A stretch of 64,000 bases of DNA, from contig CM077162.1 in assembly GCA_039583875.1 (NCBI GenBank), positions 166,117,220-166,181,219 of the forward strand, in the 5' to 3' direction. Positions 56,074-64,000 of the stretch are shown here, one piece after another. Under the pieces are notes generated by a model. It did not search any database. It was not told the DNA's origin and saw only the letters and a list, made by a program, of their open reading frames with translations. This stretch comes from Platanthera guangdongensis (Eukaryota; Streptophyta; Magnoliopsida; Asparagales; Orchidaceae). Within the stretch, counting starts at the first letter, position 1. Every line of letters starts with the position of its first letter. Made by a program: the position numbers and the translations under genes.

Positions 56074-58882
56074 TGTAACGCCCCGGATTTTTTTTTTCTC
56101 GTTGAATGATTGCATACGCTTGATGGGCGTTGCGTTGGCTCTGACCGTTGTTTGAGCATGGTTTTCACGCGGGTTTTCGAGTGGCTGTTTTGGTATCCTA
56201 GTTGCACGGTTCCCCAGCAAGTCGGAGTCTATTTTTGGGGACTCGGTGAGGCCTCTTAGGGAATGCATGCACTTTCTCGAGCCTGAGTCGTGTTGCTCAA
56301 AACGGGTTGATTGTATGGCATTTTGTATGGAAGATGTGGAGTTAATAGATAAAAGCATGTTTGCTGGTTTTTACCCCCTTAGGTGCCAAAATTACGGCTG
56401 CAGTTTCTTGTAGCAGGGGAGAGGTGTAAGAGGTCAAAGACATGGAGCGCATTTGGGTGACACGGCCTGGGACACGGCCGTGTCCCAGGGCGTGTCGGGG
56501 TACACGGCCTGTGACACGGGCGTGTCACAGGGCGTGTCCCGGGTGTTCGACGAATTTCGGTGACAAAGTTCACTCGACGAGTGTCGAGTGTCGAGAGAAG
56601 GGGTACACAGCCTGTGACAAGGGCATGTCACAGGGCGTGTCCTGCTCTCGACGAACTTTTCTCGACGAAATTCACTCGACGAGTGTCGAGTGTCGAGAGA
56701 AAGGGTACACGGCCTATGACACGGGTGTGTCACAAGGAGTGTCCCGCGGTCGACGAACTTCACTCAAAGAAGTTCGCTCGACGAGTGTTGAGTAGGTGTG
56801 ACACGACTTGGGACACGGGCGTATCCCCAGGCCGTGTCCTTCTCGGGTTGTTTTGCAGGTGCTTTGGGCTATGTCACGGCCGTGTGACACGGCCGTGTAG
56901 ATAGGCATGTTCAGTGACACGGCCTGTGCCACGGGCATGTCACAGGCCGTGTACTGTTTGGAGGTGAGGCGGTTGCCCACCGCTTAAGTGACACGGCCTG
57001 TGACACGGGCGTGTCACATGGCGTGTCAGGGCCGAAAATCAATTTTTTTAGTTTTTTTGTGCCGTTCATTTCTCTGATTCTGGATCAAACGGTCCAGCAC
57101 TGTTCTGGAAGATATAAGACCGAGAAAGAGATTCTTCCTCCTCACTTATCCCTTTCTTCACCTTCTTCTTCATTCTCAAAGAGAAAGCAAGGGAGAAAAG
57201 CTAAGGCAAGGGAAAGAAAGAGAGGAGCAGCCGTCGCGGTGTCATCTCGGTTCAGGCAAGCTGTGTTCTTCACCCTTGCCAATCTTGTTTTCTTGTTCTT
57301 TGATTGTGCAAGTTTAGCTAGCTTTCCCTTTTCAATTTTACTAGCTTGTTCTTCTTGTTTTGCACCTCACTTTTGTCTAAATATGTTAGCCTTGTTACTC
57401 TTACTTTTGTTTGGTACTCACAAGCATAAATCCTCTTGTTCCTTCAAGTATTATATGCTTACCGCCTAATTATCTAATTTCCCTATGCTCAATTCTTTCT
57501 TATGCCTGTAATTCTTAATTTATTCATGTAGCTTTACCTTTCTCATTCATGTACTTTTTGCTTGTTCATGTGATTCCTTCTAGTTCATGTCATAGTCATG
57601 TTAAGATAAGCTTGTTGGTTTGGTCGGCGTTGTTACTGGTGGAGTTCGCTTATGGTGAAGTAGATACCCAAACTCTATCAAGTTAATATAACTTGGGTGA
57701 TTTGTGGTCATGTTTGGGAACGATGTAGTGAGTGTGTTGAGGTTGGATTATGAAGAGTTTTGAGCTCGCGTCCTGCATTTGGTGTGTGGTGTCATTTGCT
57801 GGCTCTGTGAGGGGCGGTGTGGTAATACCTTGGTGTCCACCGTTTATTGTCCCAGAGGGGGAGGTTGTGCTTTGTGGTGCGTTGCACCTGTTTTGGCCCG
57901 ATCTAGCCCGGTGCGTTGCACTTCTGGGCTACCACCATTGAGCCCTTGAGTATTGATGACTTACCACTACCACAAGTGCACGTGTTTGACGTGTGAGGTT
58001 ATACGGTTATGGTGTTGGCATATGTCGTATTGTTGCTACTGCAGGTTTGAGCAGGGCATGAGGGTTGTTATAAGCACTTGGTGTGTTTTACTCATTGGGT
58101 TGGCAGTGTTTGACACTTAGTTTCCACCCTGTTCTTTCCACTCGTTTTATATGAACATTGCTATGGGGTCGGTAAGCCCCTTCGTCATATTTTATGAACT
58201 TAATGCTTTATGTTGTAGCCTTGATGATTGCTGAGGTGTTCTTTCTTGAATGCCTCAGGTGCAGGTAGTAGCCGGTTGAGCGGCTAGAGTTTGGTGAAAT
58301 TTAATTGGAGCTTGCCAAGCTTATTGGGTGAGGTAGTACTTTACTTTATTGTACAGACATACATACGCCCCAATGGGTTCGTGTCAGCTTGTTGGCGCCC
58401 ATTGGTGGTTTTCTTTACTTGCTACATATGAATGTTAGACTGCTAATCTGAATCATTTGAATGAAATGAGATCTACTTTCTCTTGGGAAGGATTTATGCT
58501 ATGTTGCATTAGATATTTTAAAGTTAAACCAAACCTACTATTTTATGTCATGCATACATGTTTTGGTAAACTAAGACGTATTTCCAAACCACGTAAAAAC
58601 AGACGATTTCCTATGGTCTAATAAATCTAGAGTGTATATAGGAAAAATCACAACTAACGTAAATTATTTTCCGCCGCGTACAACCACATTTTGCTCTACT
58701 AGGCCGAGGGATACGGCCATCAAACTCAACGGTTTTCTTGCATATAACTGATGATTTTACTCTAGTCTAATAAGTATAAAGGTTTGCTTGAGCGTGTGCA
58801 GTTATCCCCTGCAAGACGTGGCATCATAACCCGTTTTTCCTCTTGATCTGATACAACGTGCTCGTTGAGGCGGGTTGTGACA
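56074..58882 (+). repeat. Gypsy array LTR 3
   Basis: Starts TGTAACGCCCC after the polypurine tract and ends GCGGGTTGTGACA at 58882, followed by the TSD TCACC. It lost a few bases near the end compared with LTR 1 (GAGGCGGG against GAGGAAATGTGGG). The palindrome block lies at about 56450-57035. Confidence 0.93.
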
Positions 58883-59143
58883 TCACCTGCTCAGCAGTCC
58901 CAAAAGCAGCAGTAACTTCCTGTCTGTCGTCACCACCGACGACCTCCCACAGCTCCCCGCCAAGAAGAAAACTCTTCATGGACGACTTCCACTTTTTAAA
59001 GTTAGTCGTGGTTAAGAGTTCAATACCCAGACCTCTTGCATAGTTCCCTTCCATTGCAGCAACGTTGGTTTAAGCTTTCAGAAGCACAGAGCAACAACAC
59101 AAGTTGATCACCACTCAAGCAACTGAACCTCCCTCTGATACCA
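58883..59143 (-). pseudogene. gag: Copia-X gag N-terminus, leader and primer site
   Basis: The ATG at about 59052-59054 starts MEGNYARGLGIELLTTTNFK, then KWKSSMKSFLLGGELWEVVG, and breaks off at GTAEQV at 58883, where the Gypsy array inserted. The rest of gag is at 27645 and below. The minus strand at 59131-59143 reads TGGTATCAGAGGG, the primer site, directly inside the LTR. The leader is short, about 75 bp. Confidence 0.87.
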
Positions 59144-60755
59144 TGTTGAATTTTCTCAAAGTGGTCAGCAAGATAGCCTAAAGCCAAATTAATATTCTCA
59201 GAACTATCCAGTTCACACTTTGATCATGCGGAAACCAGGAAGGCAAGCTTCAAACACCAAATACAAATAGAAGGCACAAGCAGATCATATATTTATCAAC
59301 TTCTTTACATGACAAGGTATACATGGCGAGACATGATTTCGCCAGTACACAAGAGAAAAATAGAAAGAACAAAATCCGGGCGGACAGAACTGGAGATCGC
59401 CGAGATTGCCTAGTCCGCCGAAGCCGCCTGAACTGCTGCTGCTAGAAATCGAATAGAATACAGAGTCTGCTGAGACCGCGAGGTCGTGTGGACACATCTT
59501 TATTCGCTGGCTGGAACAAGCCGTTGCTGGACTAAGGAACAGACTGCCTAGACCACCGAGTTCGGCGGACAGGTTATTGAATTTGGAAACGCTGAAGCAG
59601 AGAGAACTGACAAGCCGCAAAAGCGACCTGCTGAAACCGTTGATTGAAACTGCAAACTTCACTAATGTTGACCGCAGTCAAAGCCAAACTCCTGGCTCCT
59701 CAATGTTAGCTGCGCAACCTGCACACAGCAAACAGTTAACTCTGCTCAACCCGCACGGACAGGAAAACCAGACCGCAATAATTGACCAAGCCCTCACTTA
59801 CTATTCGCTCAGTTAGTTTAGACGTGTAAGGGGGTCTATTTATAGGTGAGGTGAGGAGTGTGTTCACCACCATAGTGAATAGAGTCACCACCCCAGCTTG
59901 CGCACTAACACAACCCAGTCCGCAAAGTCTGCAAGGACTTTGCTAGACTTCAAACCTCCAGGTGCCAGATCAAAGATAGTCTGCCATTATGCGGACACAT
60001 TGCCAGCCCGCACAGCATAGGCACAAAACCAGACCGCCACTCAACACAGCATGCGGACAGACCCGCAAAACATATTGCATCAGTTTGCATACGGTATGCA
60101 GGCAAAGCGTCAGTCCGCACTGCCCGACAACAAAGCCACAGCCCTCCATGAGTCCACGACCAACAGGCAATCCGCCCGGTCAACAGCGGACTCTACGGAT
60201 TCTGCAGACACCGTGGACTTGTCACAGAAAATGACCAAGTCCAGCAGTTCACCAAGCCACAGGCATGAGCATGATGGACACGGAAGATCCAGATCGCCAA
60301 TCAGCAGGACAGTCCGCCATAAGGATGTGAAACATCCATCGCATCATTGAGAGCTCGGCAAGAACAAAAGTCCATCTCCAAACGACCACAAAAGCGGACT
60401 CTGCGGACACCGCAGATACAATTCCAATCCTCCTGGACCCACAAGAGCTTGCCAACTGCAAAGCCGCAGATCAAGCTGAGCATCGCCAACAGACCGCGAA
60501 CCACAGTCCTCTCAGGCCGCTCTGCAAGATGCCCAAGTTGCAAGACTTCCTTGCCCAGACAACATCCAGGCCGCACAATAGTCCGCCCAAGACTGCACAC
60601 CAGGCCGCACATGCCGCTCCTCAAGAACAACCAAGCCACCAAGACCAAGTCAGGACACCCAGGCTGCCCAACAGCAGTCCTCCCAGGCCGCAGATTCAGA
60701 CCGCTCAGACCGCCCGGCCTGCCCATCAACCACTTTCACTTCACAAATTTCAACA
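59144..60755 (-). repeat. Copia-X 5' LTR with GTCCGC/GCGGAC-rich U3
   Basis: Plus reading starts TGTTGAATTTTC and ends CAAATTTCAACA, an inverted match, at about 60755. The U3 side (59990-60750) is packed with GTCCGC, GACCGC and GGCCGC and their complements. Reading frames there are artefacts of this motif. Copia-Y sequence follows at once, so Copia-X probably inserted in Copia-Y. Confidence 0.78.
59833..59846 (-). promoter_or_regulatory. Copia-X LTR TATA box
   Basis: The minus strand reads CCTATAAATAGACC. The related LTR fragment at 62856-63588 has the same box. Confidence 0.75.
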
Positions 60756-61401
60756 GCACCATAAGAGACCCCTCCAACACCTTCTCCTGAATGAAGTGAT
60801 GCTCCATCTCTATGTGCTTGATCTGAGCATGACAAACTGGATTATTCACCAGTTTCAAGTCAATCTCATTATCACCACTCAGCAGAGTACGACTGCGCAC
60901 TTCTTCATAGACGTCCTCTACTAGTCACCTGAGCCAGATGGCTTCCCGAGCTGCCAAGGCCGAGGCCTTGTATTCCGCTTCCGTAGTAGAGATGGATACT
61001 GAGTCTTGCTTATTGTTGCACCAAGAAATACACCCTGATCCATAAGTGAAGACGTAACCGGATGTTGACTTTCATCCATCTGAATCTCCCCCATAATCAG
61101 CATCTGAGTATCCTTGAAGAACAAACTTTGTGCCTCTCCTATACAGGAGACCCATGTTAGAAGTAGCCTTCACGTACTTCAAGATATTCCTAGCCGCCAT
61201 TAGATGAGTCTTCCTGAGTTCTGACATATACCGACTTACTCGTCCAACTGCGTAAGTAATGTCTAGTCTTGTAATCGTCAGGTAAATAAGACTCCCAACT
61301 AGAGCCCGAAACACCAAAGGATCCGGAAGAATCGTCCCCTCATCCCGCCGTAGTTTGATGTCTGAATCAAATGGAGTAGAGTTACACTTTCCCTCCTGCA
61401 T
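60756..61401 (-). pseudogene. pol: Copia-Y RNase H and RT end
   Basis: From right to left: DPLVFRALVGSLIYLTITRL, VGRVSRYMSELRKTHLMAAR and YSDADYGGDSD are open (61072-61401). The next piece has a region resembling [19 protein letters not shown] in shifted frames, then KLVNNPVCHAQIKHIEMEHH and FIQEKVLEGSLMV up to 60756. There the sequence changes to the Copia-X LTR in mid-domain. The final DxFTK block is absent. Confidence 0.82.
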
Positions 61402-61980
61402 GCTGAATCATTGAACGATCCGTTCAGCATGGCCCTTCTGGGACACGAGCATGTCGCACTCCTTCCTCTCCACCACATGTCCAAGAAAATGGTGGAGTTC
61501 ACCCAGATCCTTCATCTCGAATTTGATAGCTAGCTCTGCCCTGAGCATAGCTACTTTCTCCTTGGAATTCCCCGTAATGAGCATGTCATCAATGTACAAC
61601 AACACCAAGACTAGAAGCTCCCCCTTCTTATTGACGAAGAGGCTCGAGTCTGAGTTAGAAGCCAGATACCCGCAGAACTGGAGGTATTCTGCAATCTTCC
61701 CATACCATGCTCGAGGAGCATACTTCAACCCATAGAGCGCTTTCCGGAGCTTGCAGACGTAGTCCGGATGTTCTTCAGATATGTACCCAAGAGGCATCAC
61801 CATGAAGATGTCCTTGTCAATCTCCCCTTAAAGAAAAGCATTCTTTACGTCCAGCTGCCACATCTTCCAGCCCTGGCAAGCCGCCAAAGCTATCACCACT
61901 CGTACTGAAGTCATCTTCATCATAGGACTAAATGTCTCCTCATAGTCCTCGTCGTACTGTTGTGAAAACCCCCCGAGCTA
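61402..61980 (-). pseudogene. pol: Copia-Y reverse transcriptase
   Basis: The open part (61408-61803) has [40 protein letters not shown] and LVLVLLYIDDMLITGNSKEK with both Asp kept, then FEMKDLGELHHFLGHVVERK. Upstream, WQLDVKNAFL is followed by a stop (TAA in plus-reading context CCCCTTAAAG near 61828), and TFSPMMKMTSVRVVIALA is in another frame. Stops flank an otherwise intact palm. Confidence 0.85.
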
Positions 61981-62855
61981 CAAGGCGAGCTTGTACCGCT
62001 CGATGCTTCCATCCGCCTTCTTCTTCAGCTTGTAGACACACTTGCAATTAACATGTGTAACGCAATCTACCTTGGGCACCAAGTCCCAAGTTTTATTCTT
62101 CCTGAGGGCAACCATCTCCTCATCCATGACATCAACCCACTCCTTTACTCTAGTGGCCTCTTCAAACTTTGAAGGCTCCCGCTCATCCAAGAGGCCTGCG
62201 AAGAAATAAGAAACGAAGCTCACCGTGTTTCCTTCGCAATATCGAGCTGGTGGCTTAATGGTCCCCTTTGATCTTCGAAGAGACTTCTCCTTGCTCACCA
62301 CCTCTGCTGCTTTTTCAATACCAACTCTGTTCTCGGGTATACTTGGAGCATCGTTCCCCCTACATCCCGAACCAGAAGCTTCTGCCCCAGAGCTTGAAAT
62401 AACCGGAGCTCCTGATGATACACACAGCTCTGCCTGAAGATCTTCAGCAGCTTCCTCCTGCCCTTCATCAACCCTGCTCTCCTGCAGCTCAACATTGCCA
62501 CCTTCATACAACATCAGCTCATCAAAGAAAACGCCTCTTGAAACAAAAAACTCCCTTGTCGTAGGATCCATGCACTTCCACCCCTTCTTCCGCTCATCAT
62601 AGCCCACAAAGACGAGCTTCTTTCAGTTTGCATCAAGCTTAGTCCTCTGAGCATCCGGGATATGAACATAGCAGGTTGATCCAAACACCCGAAGGTGTTC
62701 CACACTCGGCTTCTCCTAGAACATCATTTCCACAGGAGACTTCATGTTGATCGAACTCAGGGGCATCTGATTGATGACATAAGTTGCACAAGTCATTCCT
62801 CCCAACCAAAAGGACATGGTAATGCCCTTTTCATGAAGCCAGCACTTGCTTCACA
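61978..62855 (-). pseudogene. pol: Copia-Y integrase C-terminus and linker
   Basis: At 62700-62855 codons read CWLHEKGITMSFWLGGMTCA and TYVINQMPLSSINMKSPVEM, the integrase region after the catalytic Glu. A stop near 62716 precedes [20 protein letters not shown], and another near 62623 precedes KLVFVGYDERKKGWKCMDPT. The long linker (Glu/Ser-rich) leads to DEEMVALRKNKTWDLVPK and KCVYKLKKKADGSIERYK, the RT entry. The catalytic core is lost in the deletion at 62855. Confidence 0.84.
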
Positions 62856-63588
62856 GTGCTAGCCGCACAACTTGCATACAACAACCAGTTAATACTCCTC
62901 AACCCGCGCGACCTGAAAACCCGAGTCCGCAATAATTGATCTACGCTCAACTTACTGTTCACTCTGTTACTGTAGACGTGTCGGGGGGTCTATTTATAGG
63001 CGGGGTGAGGAAAGGGGTCACTTCCCTAGTAAATAGAGTCACCACCCCAGCTCGCAGCTAGTACAAACCTGTCTGTTGAGTTTGCAAGGACTAAGCCGGA
63101 CACCAGCCAACTTGCCATGCGCCAAGTCAAGAAGTCAGTCCGCCACCAGGCATACATGCACCAATTTGCACCTATTGCAGCATGCGGACACAACAACATC
63201 TCAATCACTGTGATAGTTCGCACGCTACATGTGGACAAGGCATTAGCCTAACCAGCTCGCAAACACCGCCACAGTCCGCCACATAGCACATCACCCGGAC
63301 ACAGCCATAGCCACATACTGCATCAGTCCGTATGTTACACGTGGACATGGCACCAGTGCGCACAAATCGCGAACACAGCTTCACCCCGCCACACGAGTCC
63401 ATGACCAACAGGCACATTGCCCGGTCAACAACGGACTCTGCGGACACCGCGAACAACCTGGACTTGTCATAATGTGACCAAGTCCAATCCACCAAACAGC
63501 GCGAGCTCGGCGGACACGAACCAGACCGCCAAGGCCGAACTCGCTATCTCCAAAACCAGTACGTTATAGCGGTCACTGTGGACTCAAC
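62856..63588 (-). repeat. Partial LTR of the Copia-X/Y family
   Basis: CTCAACCCGCGCGACC..., the TATA region GTCTATTTATAGG (62988-63000), GAATAGAGTCACCACCCCAG-like text (AAATAGAGTCACC) and GACCAACAGGCA align with the Copia-X LTR at 59690-60250, with many substitutions. The U5 end is missing. GTCCGC/GCGGAC motifs are again frequent. Confidence 0.8.
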
Positions 63589-64000
63589 TGTAACATCCCA
63601 TTTCCAACTAGACCCCTAAGAATGGTTTTGGCCATGACTAGGTCATGACAAACCCTAGGAAGCCAGTAATGAGTCAAGAGATAGGGGACAGAAAGGTGGG
63701 GGATCACCATGGTCTGCAAATAGTAGAACTCTGAACCATGGTTTAGGATGACCATGGGCTACACCTTGACCCCAAGACCCTACCACAACACCCCTAATAC
63801 CTTGGGAGGCCCATTAGAGCCATAAGGACACATTGGGGGCAGCCCTAGAGGCCAGGTTGACCCAAGTCAACTCAAGCTCCTAATCTGGTCAAAGTACCCT
63901 TACTAAGGGTATGTGACCTCCAAAGTGCATGGTAACCCTACATAACCCTTCCTAGACCTTAGGGGAGGCCAATGGGTCACCAAGGACCCAATGGGGTCAA
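63589..64000 (+). repeat. Possible start of a further Gypsy-type LTR
   Basis: TGTAACATCCCATTTCC resembles the TGTAAC(A/G)CCCC LTR starts of the Gypsy elements in this window. The rest is non-coding and rich in CCTTAG, GACCC and GGGTCA words. It runs off the window end, so it cannot be confirmed. Confidence 0.4.

Larger units (their letters stand above)
27646..58882 (+). mobile_element. Tandem Gypsy array LTR-int-LTR-int-LTR, TSD TCACC
   Basis: Three LTRs of about 2.81 kb (27646-30456, 47910-50720, 56074-58882) alternate with two internal regions (30457-35783 continued at 47885-47909, and 50721-56073). A single 5-bp repeat TCACC flanks the whole (27641-27645 and 58883-58887). The middle LTR serves both units and has no TSD of its own. 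This is the structure expected when one inserted element is expanded by unequal recombination between LTRs. The first unit carries a 12.1-kb SIRE-like insertion. Confidence 0.92.
60756..63588 (-). mobile_element. Copia-Y: deleted Copia of the Copia-X family
   Basis: Minus-strand RNase H, RT and integrase (60756-62855) pass directly into a partial LTR (62856-63588). The integrase start, protease, gag and primer site are therefore deleted. The LTR is recognisably the same family as the one at 59144-60755. The right side meets a possible new LTR at 63589. Confidence 0.8.

Noticed and set aside
5268..59143. tRNA genes at TGGTATCAGAG sites
   Set aside because: Only the 3' complement of the tRNA is present, each time directly inside an LTR. 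These are primer-binding sites.
60301..60790. Open frames of 131-147 codons rich in Arg, Pro and Gly
   Set aside because: They arise from dense GTCCGC/GCGGAC motifs in the Copia-X LTR.

Overview
The window is a gene-poor, transposon-saturated stretch of a flowering-plant nuclear genome. No intact host gene, tRNA, rRNA or CRISPR locus is supported. The plant assignment rests on several Ty1/Copia and Ty3/Gypsy families with initiator-Met tRNA type primer sites (TGGTATCAGAG), 2-3 kb Gypsy LTRs with TGTAAC...GTGACA ends, a 12-kb SIRE/Maximus-like Copia with an extra 3' ORF, and MITEs. Almost every coding region is broken, so most genes are entered as pseudogenes.

Layout. 155-1130 is a long inverted repeat (foldback). 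1395-6205 is a Copia (Copia-1, minus) whose LTR abuts a truncated Gypsy (6206-13830, minus, one 3-kb LTR). 13831-14446 is unassigned. 14609-19215 is a complete short-LTR Copia (Copia-3, minus, TSD TCATC) inserted in an older plus-strand Copia ruin (14447-14608 and 19221-19831). 20065-20247 and 20992-21055 are a MITE and a half copy of the same family. 21056-26174 is the 3' part of a SIRE-like element (plus): accessory ORF and 3' LTR, the LTR carrying a Mutator-type MITE at 25965-26162.

27646-58882 is a Gypsy array LTR-internal-LTR-internal-LTR flanked once by TSD TCACC, so one insertion was later expanded by unequal recombination. Its first internal region holds a full-length 12.1-kb SIRE-like element (35784-47884, minus, TSD GAAAC). 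The array sits in the gag of another minus-strand Copia (Copia-X: 26175-27645 plus 58883-60755), which itself appears to lie in a relative (Copia-Y, 60756-63588). 63589-64000 looks like the start of a further Gypsy LTR.

The most interesting signals are not the proteins. (1) The SIRE-like element has an accessory ORF of about 900 codons with its own TATA box in both copies, and the same GTGTCGACAC palindrome arrays occur in its LTR U3 and, in the complete copy, in front of this internal promoter. (2) The SIRE-like R-U5 is a run of about ten mini-hairpins with differing stems joined by a near-constant CTACAACTCAG linker. (3) Both Gypsy families have a leader with three stem-loops that share a 12-nt loop on different, covarying stems. 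(4) At least five LTR families carry dense palindromic motif arrays, several with a TCGA core.
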